The position numbers and the translations under genes are program-made. From positions 124,001 to 188,000 of the forward strand of contig JAJEKV010000305.1 in the NCBI GenBank assembly GCA_021234155.1: a stretch of DNA of 64,000 bases, written 5' to 3'. The number at the start of each line of letters is the position of its first letter. The stretch's first letter is position 1. Below are positions 21,022-32,408 of the stretch, piece after piece. The notes under the pieces were generated by a model. The model saw only the letters and a program-made list of their open reading frames with translations. It was not told the origin of the DNA and searched no databases. The DNA is from Isoetes taiwanensis. Taxonomy: Eukaryota; Streptophyta; Lycopodiopsida; Isoetales; Isoetaceae.

Positions 21022-23284
21022 AACAAGCGTTCAAACTAAATTAATATAAGGTACAAGAAAACCTTGATTTCCAGGCTGATCGCTATTAACAACTCGATTT
21101 GATCTTTAATGCAATATTGCCTCTTGGACTTGGCATAGAAATATTAGTATGTTCTAGATAATTTTATCTGTCTAGAGCCCAAAGCACAAATCTTACCAGA
21201 CATGCTTCAAAAGCCCTACAATAGAAATGATACCTTTGATTCATCTATATCTTTTGTATGAAATAGATACAAAAGAGTAATAATTGTGGCTCAACATACG
21301 CAACATCAAGCACGTCAAACTAAATAAGCATATTCTCTAAATTTCATGATCTGATCATATAGTTGTGCATTACAGTAGAAAATTCAAATGCATGGTAGTT
21401 AATGAAGGTAGTTTTGGCATGTCAAAGTGAATCATCATAAGATAGTTGGCCTGAGGTTTCTACTAATTTCTGCATTAAGTCATCAAAAAGTACCTTTTCA
21501 AAAACCTCTATCATGATCTTAAGCTTTACCATGTTCTGTATATAAGAAGAAGAAGAAGAAGAGATTTTAACGTCACGCCATTAAAAGTAATCCTTTTACT
21601 TCTTCATACTCCAAGAGAAATCCTTAGTCCATTGATATAGAGACCCAAGAGATCTATATCCTGATTGATTCTTACAATGATTGTGCTTACCATCAAGGCT
21701 TGTTATCTGCTAGGAAGTTGCATTAAACCTCAGCAATGCTACTTTATTTTCCAGTCATGATTGCAAGTCAGGATGGGCATGCCTTCATTTCGTTGGTGTA
21801 GCACTACGGTGTCATAACCCATTTAATATATGAATTAAAATATTCCCTCACATGTTCTAACTCTCATATCATCAGGCAATTTGCCTTGATGTTCGACATG
21901 ACCGTCCAACAACAATTAGATTTTATTTTTGTTGCACATTGCCTCTTGGAATCTGCATCAAAATATTACAAAATATTAATATGTTCTAGATAAGGTTTTC
22001 CCTTCTATAGAGCCCAGATTATGAATCTTCCCCATAGAACTCCAATAGAAATTACCTTTCAACTTTGTGAATTTGCCAAAGCAGATGAAGCTTGGAAAAA
22101 ACTCATCTATTGAAGGAAAGCTTAGGTTCAGAAAAAATCCATTAGAAAGAGATGCAACAATATCGCTAAGGAATCCATAGTTAGAAGAGGGATGGATTCC
22201 AAACATAAATGGACAGAGCAAAGAAAGGGCGCAATAAAGGAAAATACATATCAAAAAATTGTGCAACAGGGTAGACGGAACAATGCATGCGGTCTTCTAG
22301 CCCAAATACCAACATTATCCTTTTTTTAATAAAGAAGGTTAAAGATGGGCACAAATATGCTACTATGTACCAAAAAAAAAATTATTTAGGGACCATAAAA
22401 CTACCTAGCAAAGTACCTAATATGGGTACTTCGTACTTGGTACTTGGTACTTGTTTATTGTCTCAATAACTAATAAGTGTTAAATTGGATGCATTCATTT
22501 TGACTATTGCTGATAGTCTTGTCTTTATTTAACCTTACAATAAAATGCTTTGATCTTTGCTTTGAATTTTTGAAATAGTTTTGATTTAAAAAAAAAATAA
22601 AAAAAAAATAGTACCAGTTTTGAAGTACCTAGTGTAAGTACTTTAGTCGGTTCCAAAAGTGGACACCTGTAGCATCCTTATGCCCGGTGATCTTATAATA
22701 AAGGAAAAGGCAAAGGTATGGAGAAGAGCAACCCCACGAAAGCATAGATTTGAAAGTGCATCAAGAATGCTGGCGTCGATCTGCATGCATTATGCAAAAG
22801 GAAAATGGGACATATGCATAATCCAGAGGCCAAAATTGTTGAGAACTATGATCCGATGCCTATCCAAGCATGTAAGATGGATGATGGAATAACCATGTTC
22901 ATCTTTAAAAGCACAGATGGATTCAATAAGAAGGCAACAGGAGCTGTCATAAGCATTGTAGCTGGCTTTTTAGAACACCAATAAGATGTGGCTTCAAGTG
23001 ATGATGATTTCGAGGACGTTATGAAGTCTCAGTTTAACCAGGTTTCTTTGATTAGATATAATAAAGAAAAGTTAAACTAAAGAGAAGTAATAAAGCATGC
23101 AAGAACGCATCTACGTGTAAAAGATGCTGCCTTACATAAATGAAGCAGGTATGAATGCATACATCTAGGTATTTGGCACATAGATACGTTCTTGTAATAG
23201 TAATCTGGGATATATTATACCACAGGAGTGAAGTCGAGTTCTTTAAACGATGTTGTAACATATTTCAAAGGGCTATTCTATAGA
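21022..23284. other. Repeat-derived spacer
   Basis: Two related segments of about 120 bases lie at about 21115-21235 and 21945-22065 (shared CCTCTTGGA, TATGTTCTAGATAA, TAGAGCCCA, CAATAGAAAT). They could be decayed LTRs or duplicated transposon pieces. At 21541-21580 there is a minus-strand retroelement 3' end (GACGTTAAAATCTC plus CTT repeat). From 22310 the DNA is A-rich with repeated GTACTTGGTACTT words. No gene was recognised. Confidence 0.4.
21541..21580 (-). repeat. Retroelement 3' end with (CTT)n tail
   Basis: On the minus strand GGCGTGACGTTAAAATCTC runs into (CTT)n. It is identical in its core to the plus-strand copy at 1602-1620, which supports a shared 3' terminus of a non-LTR family. 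Confidence 0.5.
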
Positions 23285-23729
23285 ATTGAATGGGGTTTTA
23301 TTGTCCACAAAGACCAATAGATCTATGAGACCCAATCAAAGAGCATAGAAAGCGTATTACTATCAGAACTAAAAACCCTTGGTCTGAAGGGTTTTCGAGG
23401 GAAGAATCTTAGCAGTAATAAGCATGCTAATAAACTGTACAATGATACATTCTAAGATAGTGTTTATGGACATAACTGAGGGCGCATATCCATCTTCTCC
23501 TGAAAATATGATCCGAGTAACCCTAGACTGAAGTTGCATCCAACATCACATGGAGAGGATGGTTAGGCAAGACCAACTCAACATAGCATGCTCGGATATG
23601 GTCAAATGAGGGACAATTCTGAAGAATGTGGCACTCATCCTCAATAACTCCCAGCTGGCAACACTGATAAATTTTATCGGCCCGTACCTCCCAGATCCGT
23701 CTGCCTATCTCAATTTCGGGGCAATGCAC
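23285..23729 (-). mobile_element. LINE 3' end (C-terminal Zn-binding region and 3' UTR)
   Basis: On the minus strand the frame 23729-23523 encodes RIWEVRADKIYQCCQLGVIED, ECHILQNCPSFDHIR, which is the C-x2-C...H-x4-C type reverse-transcriptase-linked zinc region found at the C-terminus of plant LINEs. The following 3' UTR contains GATTGGGTCTCATAGATC and ends GTGGACAATAAAA near 23300. It matches the 3' UTR at 62.6 kb. The copy is strongly 5'-truncated, as is usual for LINEs. Confidence 0.75.
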
Positions 23730-23753
23730 AACTGTATATTTGGATGAGTTTCG

Positions 23754-23837
<84 letters not shown>
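23754..23837. repeat. (GT)n microsatellite, about 42 units
   Basis: An uninterrupted GT/TG dinucleotide run, followed by T9 and G10 runs. It lies 25 bases from the start of the LINE C-terminal frame. The length is likely to vary between individuals or assemblies. Confidence 0.95.
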
Positions 23838-23840
<3 letters not shown>

Positions 23841-24142
23841 TTTTTGGGGGGGGGGACTTAATAATAGCTCACATAAGAGTCTAATTTATAAGAGCAAACT
23901 AACATGGTTATGTAGCATCAATATTGACAAGCATACATACAATAGGTTGCTAAATTGAGGAATTAAAAACTGAGACATATTATTAAGATTATACGCCATT
24001 GGTAGCTGCAAATGATCTAATATTGTTAGCAAATTGCTTTTCCTACTGATACAACAACAAGGCTAAGCTATGCAGTTTTGCATTACCTGTAGGTAACCAA
24101 TTATTTCTATTATTTTGTATTTTTTTCAACATCATTCATTTC

Positions 24143-24290
24143 TACAAGAAATTTATCGCGGCGGCCAAGGCCGCCGCGAACATTTCTCTTTTTCAAAACT
24201 CCGCAGTTGGACCCCAGTTAACGTCCGGCCGCCGCGAACATTTCTCTTTTTCAAAACTCCGCAGTTGGACCCCAGTTAACGTCCAACATT
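24143..24290 (+). mobile_element. CACTA-like transposon end with a 58-bp tandem duplication
   Basis: CTACAAGAAATTTATCGC is followed by a GC hairpin (GCGGCGGCC-AA-GGCCGCCGC) and GAACATTTCTCTTT. The first bases resemble the CACTACAAGAAA terminus common to plant CACTA elements. The same end occurs inverted at 38478-38520 and, without the hairpin, at 54282-54312. A decayed piece lies at 33083-33107. Here the 58 bases from the right half of the hairpin onward (24169-24226) are repeated directly at 24227-24284. No transposase was found nearby. Confidence 0.5.
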
Positions 24291-27200
24291 CTCTTCTGCA
24301 ATGGCCAAGTGATTCTAGATTGATGTGAAGCAACTTCGTAAGATCTTACATTCTAACTCTAATTTAGAAATTACAAAGTACAATATTTAGTTTAGTCTTT
24401 TAAAAAGTTAGTCAATACTTTTTGTTATTGAAGGTTCATGTGTTCACAAACATCAAGTAGAATTATCAATTTGCAGAACTGAAGATGCCTCATCATCACT
24501 GGAATGATATTTTTGCGAATAATATAAATTAAAATAAATCCAAGAGCAGCTCCAATACAGCATCTCTCGACACAACGGCTAGTGAGTTACCAAAGGCGCT
24601 CATCCACCATCCATAAAAGTCATCTAGATTTAACTCAATAATGTAGTTTTTTTTTCAGCTGTGCCATCTCTGCAAATCAAAATATAATTGCAAAACAACT
24701 CAAACGATCGCTACAATACACAGTGATAGAATCCACATACGCATTATGCCAAGATTAAGGAACATTGATCCCTAAATAGTAAAGAAAGCAACCATGGTTT
24801 ATTTGGAGGAAATGTGGATGCGGTATCTAAGATGGTATAGGTCAAAAAGAAATATAATTACCATTATGTTAAAAGAGTTACTATACAATTACCATTATGT
24901 TTGACAGAACACAGAACACGATCCTTAAACCTTCGTGAAGAACCAAGTTCCATAGCTATGCATCCGCTACGCAGAATGATAGTTGTGGAATTTCAAAACT
25001 AGTGGTGGTTGGTAAACGAGGACCGGGTCAAGGATCGAGGTAAAAGGGCAAAAAAAAGAGTAATATAAAAATACACTGCTAGCTGGATATGAGCAAGCAA
25101 AAACAATGGAACACTGTTGTTTTTGATGGTCAACACTCAATAACGAGGAAAACGAGCAGAAGCCAGGGGGTAGAGACACGCGTCAAGACGTCAGAAGCTG
25201 CCGCGTGGCCGTAACTTGAAGGTCAAGACGGGCCCCATCTCTGTAAGGTTGGATAAGGCCGCGGCGCAGTCAGCCATGGGCGGCCACATGACCGTCACAC
25301 GGTTTCTTCTGTAACTTTCTATGAAGGGCGCTACTCCGACCGCACACGCTAAGCTCATATCCTTTTCTTCTATTTTTCTTCTTTCTGATCATATTTCAGC
25401 TTGAATAAGCCGTTTTTCCATCCCTTGGCTTCAAATCCAGTGAAAAATAATCCCCCTTTCTTCCCCCCTCAAACGCATTGCTGCCCAACCATGGTTTAAG
25501 GTCAGAAGCTAAAAATAAAAAGCAGTCAAAAGCAGTCAAGTAGCATCAGACAGTTCGATGGCGAAGAATGGGCATCAGATCAAAGCTTGAGCTTCAACTA
25601 GGCAAAAGCGGCAAGGAATATTTCTTGGCTTAAAATAGGGCTTAAAAACGCATGTGGGCAATTGGAGCATTCAGATCGCCATTTTCTTTCAACATCCATA
25701 CCGTACTAAACTCTTACATTGAAGCTTTGAATCAAACCCAACAAAAGAATTACCTTGTTTACAATGGTTTCAAAGCCCAATCAAATCGCCTCTGTACGCC
25801 GGAGCAGTTAGGCAAGGCTGGCAGAGTATATCAAGACACCTTTATAATCCGATCGAACGCACTATTCTATCAGCTATTTATACATGTAGAGACATGCATG
25901 TGTCCGTAAATTTCTGGCTTATCCATTAGATTTGTTGTTGTTATTGATCCCGCTAGAAACAGCTGGATTGAGGCAGATTAATACGGTTGGATCGTATACA
26001 TCTAGGGCTGGAAACAACTGGAATGGATTGCTGTAAATTGTGGCACCACCAAATTTCTGAATCCTGTGGCTCGAAAACTCTGCTGGTACTCCTGTCACCT
26101 ATTTGCCGGATCCCGTAAGCAAGCGCATTGTGGTCGAGCTAGGGGCAAAGAAGAGCTAAAGGCGGACATTTCTTCGAACGCAAGAAATCTTCAGATTCAG
26201 AGGAGAAGAAATCCAAGGCTTTTTGCCCTGGCTGATTTCTTTAGAGGCAAGAAATCTTTAGAGGATTTCTTCAGAGGCAAGATTTCTTGCTCCAATGAAC
26301 AATTTCCACACAAAACAGATCCACATATTTTCAAAAAACCAAAATTTTTGCAAACCGACAGCATGCCAATGCCCTTTTCAAGCCTTACCTCTATCGTTTT
26401 CAAGATTTTTCGATAGAATCGATGTCGCTTTAATGCCCATTCGATGCAACCTGGAAGAAATTCGACCCTCGCTTCAGAGACGCCGTGTCGCTGAAGCAAC
26501 CTTGTCGGCACAATAATAATATGAATGGACGGCCATTCTGGTAGACACCAGAATGGATGGCCGGGATTGGTGCCCCCACGAATATTCCAAGATGCTATTG
26601 TATAATAATTATACATGTTTAGACAATACAATTATTTCCCTTATTTTGTATTTTGCCCCCTATGTAGCAAGGTTTTCAACATCATTCATTTCTACAATCG
26701 TCTCAACCGCAGTCTCAACCCCATCCGGCTCAGCCCCATTCAAGAGGACAACCCGGTTGTTATTATACTTTGATAGTTGCAAAAATGGATGAACCTTCAC
26801 AAGGCTTTTTTACCTTATTGCTGGTCTTATTTAGCTTAGTGCAGGTCTTATGTGGTCATCAGTGATCATGAGTGTTGCAGACATTCTCTTTCATTTATGT
26901 GTTGTGTTTTTTATAGAATTGTGGTCTAGTCAAGAGACCTGTATGCCACCCGCTTCATGCTGGAAAGATAAAGGCCCATTATTGCTCAAGCTTTTGCCAA
27001 ATGAGCATTGTATGCCCACAGCAACAGGTGATCCTATGCAGTATATTCCAGGGAACAATCCACTAAACTGTGCAGAAGATCAAAAGCATCAATGGAAATA
27101 AAGTCTTAACAACTTGGAGTTGCTGATGTAAAGATTCTAGAGAGGAGGTTGAATCTGTTGGATGATGAAGGCTCAGTTCAAAGAAAGGAATTGGTTTATG

Positions 27201-27829
27201 GAGTACCCAAGGTGCTTATGATTCAGTTAAGAAACAAGGTGATGAAACAAATATTTTGCTGGCTGAGACTGCTACAAATCAATCTTTTTCAGAAACCAAT
27301 GGATTTCGTTGAGAAAGAAAAAGTGGACAAACATGAAGACGCAAGCAAGAAGGAATGAAAACACTCCCTCAACTAACATGTCCACCAGCAGGAAGCCATC
27401 TCTTGTACATCGCATGCACTCTCCTGAGTGCAAGAATCAAAGGAGCAGATGTTACTCCAGTCATGAATTCACAAAGGAAGCAGGAGAACAAACCAGCACC
27501 TGTAAGAAAGTCTCCAAGGTTGAACACAACAAACCCATATGCTGGTAGCTGCACATCAAACATGAGCAGACCATTGGAGTTCGAAGTGCTCAACTCCAAT
27601 ACAACACTATTTGATCCTATTTCAACAATTGAATACAGCTCTTTGGACAGATGTCACTTGTGATATCATCTCTTCACCACTTATCTCGATACCAACCACA
27701 AACTATGTGAATGCAGACTTATATACAATATATGATTATATTTACATTTTCAACGAGAAAGTAATCATAAATGGTAGTTACTGGGCCCCAGAATGCTTCT
27801 GTCTCTGCATTGGTGATGCTTAGTTTCCC
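24291..27829. other. No gene recognised, 3' side of MED7
   Basis: A/T-rich to 25180, then a GC-rich stretch (25185-25320) that could be a CpG-rich promoter remnant. The segment 24100-24145 is partly repeated at 26635-26700 (TTTTCAACATCATTCATTTCTACAA). At 26190-26290 short 'AGAAATC/AGAGGCAAGA' words repeat. A frame at 27355-27663 (102 codons, with PVRKSPRL) was not recognised. Confidence 0.4.
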
Positions 27830-29686
27830 TTACAAAGATGAAAGTGATTCTTGTAACAGCACACGAGCCTCCTCTCTTCTCCTACAGATTTGCAGCAGAA
27901 CATTATACATGTAGATACATACATCATAGAAATGGAAAAAATAAACCAGAATAGAGGCATAAGCAAAGCACAAATCAGCAGACAACCAACCGTCGAATAT
28001 CTTCAATTGCTTGCTTACGACGCTGTATCTGTACTTCTAGAATACGAATCAATGTAGCCCTTGCCTAACAGCCAGTTGATGGATATTAGAGGACAAACTA
28101 ACCGGAGAAAAGATAATTAACTATCTAGATAAACTTAATACGCAGAGAAATATTGTAATTGGCAGAAATTGCACCAGCATTTTGTGATGTTTTAAGCATT
28201 ACTAGATGACATAAGACCCATCCCAACTATCTAAAATATTAGCTTCAAGCTTATCTTCAACCCTCCTACAGTGGCCTTCATACATGCAGTTTAAATTTAT
28301 CCATTTCATGAACAGAAAATCAAAAAAAAAAATACATAAAATAATTATTCCTTGTATGAACTACATGGCAGGTGAAAATAAGAATAAGATGCCACTCTGA
28401 TAGCAGTACTAATCTCCTATTGCAATCCTAGATACAGATCCATACCTTTCTCGTACAGGCGGTATCTAATCCTCATCTCTCATTTTTTATAGTTTTACTT
28501 TAATAATACCTGGTGTGGCCGCAGAGAATTTAGTAGGTGATGCAGGTTCCGAAAAATTAAAGCCATATCTTCGACCCTTCGAGCATACTGAGAAGGGCGT
28601 TCAACTAAAACATCTGCAAGTTCAAGCATTTGGAGGAGCAACTCTCTGTTTAAGGCTTTTAATTCCTTCTTGAAGTCTGCATACACAGAAATTTCAAAGT
28701 GGCATCATGTTCTGACAACTACACATCGTTATAAAGCACGATGATTAGATAGTTCTTCAGAATACTAGAGTGTTATCATTAACTTGATACTGAGACTGAG
28801 AGGTTCTTGAGAGGTACTTTAACAGGTTTATAATTTATGAATTTTATAGCGACGTGCTCCATTACACAGGAGGAAAACTGTTCTATAAGGGAATCAATAA
28901 ATTCAAGGTGGCCGTAAACATGGCATTATAAACCTAACTAATTTGAGCGTGATAGGTAAACCTACATTACTTAGGGCATTCTAATGCCAGCTATTACAAG
29001 GTGTTGCAAGTGGAAGTATGACACCTTGCAAGTTTCTGGAAGGTAGTGATGCATGTATCTATTTTATTCTATAGACAACGAAACTAGAAAGGAGTAGTCC
29101 AAAGCTCATTAACACGAAAGATAAAATCCTGGTGGGCACATTGCAATTTAGCAACTGCCATTTGGATTTGTCAACAATAAATGCACTCCTGAAATGTGTT
29201 ATCCTTTGCCAAACTTGTATTCAACAGATTGCAAGAGTTTCTTTTGACGTCAAGTGCCATACCTATATTAGGACCCTTTGGATAAAGTTGTCTCAAGCCC
29301 TGCTCTTCCAAACCTGGAAGCAAGTCATCTGTCTGTTCAAGCCAGATCTAGAAGTCAAACGTACTAATCATGTAAAACATGCAACAAACGGAATATGCAG
29401 AAACTGCCTACGGTCATCCAACTACCATGCTATTATTCAAGCAGAAAATATATAACTTCATGGGTAATAAATAAGTGAAACAGTGGGTATTGAGTTCCAA
29501 AACAGACATTGAATTCAAATTACAAAAACAAAACCTCAGGTTTCATACTGTGTAAGTGCTTCCAAACATTGTGTAAGTGCCCTCGATAAGGGGCGGCGGC
29601 GAAGGGGCAGAGTCTGGATCATCCAAGTAGTCAGCGTAAAGCTTGTAGTAAGGAGGAGGAGGTGGATACGCCGCAGCTGCCGCCAT
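27830..29686 (-). CDS. MED7: Mediator complex subunit 7
   Basis: Five minus-strand exons join without any frame break: 29686-29549, 29332-29263, 28676-28510, 28064-27991 and 27881-27830. They encode 166 residues, against about 168 for Arabidopsis MED7. All introns are GT-AG. The protein starts MAAAAAYPPPPPYYKLYADY, then IEGTYTMFGSTYT (exon 1), TDDLLPGLEEQGLRQLYPKG (exon 2), DFKKELKALNRELLLQMLEL, VERPSQYARRVEDMALIFRN and LHHLLNSLRPHQ (exon 3), ARATLIRILEVQIQRRKQAI (exon 4) and RREEARVLLQESLSSL (exon 5). MED7 is a core middle-module subunit that pairs with MED21 through its C-terminal helices and transmits activator signals to RNA polymerase II in the nucleus. The last exon is needed for the usual length; reading through the donor in exon 4 would give a shorter tail. 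It shares a 142-base upstream gap with the divergent gene at 29829. Confidence 0.95.
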
Positions 29687-29828
29687 GGATGCTCTTCTTC
29701 TGAGAGTGAATCCAACTAGAAATGGCTTTGGCATGGTTTTGTGGGGGCTGACATGGCAGATCACATGGCAGATGACGTGGACAATGTACAGCTTAACCTG
29801 TGGGGTTTAGGGAAAAAAGCTCGGAGCC
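29687..29828. promoter_or_regulatory. Divergent (bidirectional) promoter region
   Basis: The start codons of MED7 (minus) and the small membrane protein gene (plus) are only 142 bases apart, so both must share one short control region including both 5' leaders. I see no clear TATA box. A near-direct repeat (CACATGGCAGATSACRTGG) lies at about 29751-29783. Confidence 0.6.
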
Positions 29829-30710
29829 ATGTTGAGGAGAGGTTGGGCATGGATTGTGCATAACAGCAGGGTTTCTCCGGTCTTCTTCTTTACGTTTGCC
29901 ACTCTCTGCTTTGTGGGTTCGGTGGGTCTTGGTGAGCTTGTAATGCGCACCGCTGCTCCAAATGAGGAGGAGCTGCGTAAGGAGCTTCTCAAGAATCACA
30001 GCGGCCTGGTAAGTTCGCCTGTATTTTTATTTCTAAAAACTGGAACTCTAAGTTTGCCTGTGCTGAATTAGGATTACCTACACAAATCGCATCCCTGAAG
30101 ATGGACTGCAAGAAACGTTGCCCTAATTTTAGAGCTGCCCTTTCAATACTATAAAATCAAAAGCCGAAATTCATTTCTCTGCACTTTAAATGCATAAAAT
30201 TCAACTGTCAAAGTGGCCTGCTAAGATCTTTATAATTACGTCATTAGTTCATCCTCTGTTTCATCCCCAAATTTTTTTTTTTTGGGGGGCATTCTTATTT
30301 GGTAGAAAAACTACTTGAAATGAGTAATTGAAAGCTTATGATTGTAGCTCGTTTCATAACTCATGATTTGGGGTTTAGGGTTTTGCATCTTTCAGTTCTC
30401 TTCTTTTAGGGCATATTCATTCTTTTTCCTAGTCTTCCAAATTGCTTTTTAACAATGCCCTTATTGATTCTGAATTTTTGAAATGTAGATGATGTCAAAG
30501 GTAAATAAGGAGAGATTAGCACAATATTTGGGTGAGATCCAGAGGAAGGAAAATACAGAGGATAGATATGTTGCAGCATTGAGAGGAGAAACCTTGACAG
30601 GAACCCCAGGTGCACGTATCAGAGGTGGTGGTGGCACTTCTTTGAACACTTATGTACCTGATGGATCAACCTCATCACCTGATAGCTCTGCTAATGGGAA
30701 ACAGCAGTAA
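29829..30710 (+). CDS. Small single-helix membrane protein, conserved in plants, function unknown
   Basis: Two exons, 29829-30008 and 30489-30710, join in phase 0 over a 480-base GT-AG intron to give 133 residues. The N-terminus is short and basic (MLRRGWAWIVHNSR), followed by a membrane helix at about residues 17-38 (VFFFTFATLCFVGSVGLGEL). Then comes a charged region, NEEELRKELLKNHSGL, which continues across the splice as MMSKVNKERLAQYLGEIQRKE and DRYVAALRGETLTGTPGARI. The tail is Gly/Ser rich. A basic N-terminus with one helix and a charged C-terminal side fits a small organelle inner-membrane assembly or structural protein, but this is inference. I recall similar plant proteins of unknown function. 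It is divergently paired with MED7. Confidence 0.8.
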
Positions 30711-31434
30711 TTTCTATCCATCCATCCCTGGATTCAGGCATGGTTGTTAATTCCAATGCCACAAGTTATATAAGTGGCGAAATTGTAAGAATACTGTTAC
30801 CTTTGGTCCAAACTAAAAATCTGTTTAACATGAGCTCTGCATTTTATGGGAGCAAGGCTTCTAGGAACGTATTGGAATTAAAAGAATTTTGCTGATAAAA
30901 ACATTGTTTAGATGGTTCATGTTGTGCCAAAATGGTCGAATATTTGTTTGCAGTAAGACAAGTAACCATGTTCAGCATAGGCAATGGCCTTTGCAACCAC
31001 TTGCACATTTGATTGTTTAATGCGACCTTTATTAGAATGAACCCGCTAGGTTTCCTTGGTTTGTTAATTATTTGATTACAGTATGAAGGTTGAGCATATA
31101 TAGTTTGGTCAATTCAATGTTTCACTTAATAAAGATACGAAACATATGAAATTCCAAACAGCACATTGAAACAAGATTGTACAGGAAAAGAATTTGTGTT
31201 GCTACATCCATAAACAGTGCAATGGACACTGCAAATCCATTTGTTCCCATAAACAGTGCAAACACATTGTAATTCTAAAAGTTTCTGAATATGCCAAAGG
31301 ACAATAGTGGTGCTTCATAATCCACAAAGTGCAGCATTTTGCATTTGACTGTACACACATCAAAACATGAATAACAATTTACAAAAGTGTTGTATATACC
31401 ATAAAAGTGGCAGAAGAGGTAAGGAAAAAAAAGC
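30711..31434. other. 3' flank, no gene recognised
   Basis: A/T-rich, probably including the 3' UTR of the small membrane protein gene. No other feature was seen. Confidence 0.5.
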
Positions 31435-31707
31435 TCAACCACATTGAGGAGACTGAGAAAGGTGGATTTGAGAAGTCCAGTAAGTGAAGCTGGGGGGCTG
31501 GCTGGGGGAAACCCAGGAAGACAAGCTAGCACAAGACATGGAGCGCAGCCTGCGGCGGCGGCGAAGGCAAGCTACCAAAACCAAAACCAAGGCCAGGATT
31601 ACTGCTGCAGCGCCGGCGCCAAAGAACATTGCAAGTTTGGCAGAATGTGAGCATCTGAACCACCTCAATCCTGCAACTCTAACACCACCATGTTTTCCCT
31701 CTTCCAT
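31435..31707 (-). CDS. Hypothetical small membrane protein (90 aa)
   Basis: A single frame with good initiation spacing encodes 90 residues. There is one strong hydrophobic segment at about residues 27-47 (LAMFFGAGAAAVILALVLVL) followed by the stop-transfer run CLRRRRRLR and a Ser-rich tail. GC content is higher than in the flanks, as expected of a coding exon, but the CGG-rich run encoding Arg could also be a low-complexity tract. No family was recognised and the opposite strand is also open, so this is tentative. Confidence 0.35.
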   Translation of the reverse strand: MEEGKHGGVRVAGLRWFRCSHSAKLAMFFGAGAAAVILALVLVLVACLRRRRRLRSMSCASLSSWVSPSQPPSFTYWTSQIHLSQSPQCG

Positions 31708-32146
31708 TTCTCAACCCACAGTTCCATTCTCTTGCACTATGCTATTTTTCTATTCCTATATGCCTTCAAATTTCTTGTATTGCTGTATGCCATAAATTGC
31801 TCATCAATTCCCCATGCCCTTTCCCTTTCTGTTTGCCTATCTATCCCGCCACCTTGCATTCCAATTCTGACATTTTGATTACTTCCCATGTTCTCATCTA
31901 TCTATTTATACTCTTGGTCTTCGGGCTTTCTCATCATTTTCTCGTGTGTCGCCTACCTATGCATGCACGCTCTATTCATGTCTCTCTTTATAAAACCTAG
32001 ATAAATGCACTTAAAGTTATTGTCTTTGTTTTGAGGCATAGACATGTGCCTCTATATATGGAACTCACTATATGGGCTTCTGGCCATCAAGGAGGGTGCT
32101 CTAGAAGCGCCCACTTCATGTCAAAAACTTGGACTTAATTCTCTTA

Positions 32147-32408
32147 GGGTGCTTTCCCATGAGCCCAAAACCTTGGATTTTTCTTGGCTAGGCATACAGA
32201 TGCCATGTTCCCATGAAGATCTGACCTTGAATTTTTTTTCTGACCAAGCATCTAGATGCCATGATCCCATGAAGATCCGACCTTGCTTGGTTCAGGTTTT
32301 CAACCTTAATGAAAAGTAATCAGTCCGCAATTCTTTTTTGCTCAGGTCAAGACCTGGGTACGGCAATCCAGGTCCGGCAATCCAGGTCGAACCCATGGGA
32401 AAGCACCC
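32147..32408. mobile_element. Tourist/Harbinger-like MITE
   Basis: Inverted ends GGGTGCTTTCCCATG (32147-32161) and CATGGGAAAGCACCC (32394-32408) are flanked on both sides by TTA, the 3-bp target duplication typical of PIF/Harbinger and Tourist elements. The 262-base element has no coding capacity. Inside, a 'CTAGATGCCATGNTCCCATGAAGATC' type unit is duplicated with few changes, and CAATCCAGGTC is repeated near the right end. Confidence 0.8.

Noticed and set aside
23740-23958. 72-codon ORF through the GT repeat (VCVCVC...)
   Set aside because: It is a translation of the microsatellite and not a protein gene.
26560-26631. LINE endonuclease start suggested by a minus-strand ASWNIRGG peptide
   Set aside because: The following residues do not continue the endonuclease pattern, so it appears to be chance.
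27975-27990. MED7 ending at the in-frame TGA after exon 4
   Set aside because: A GT donor just before it joins in frame to an exon encoding the conserved RREEARVLLQESL tail, giving the family's normal length.
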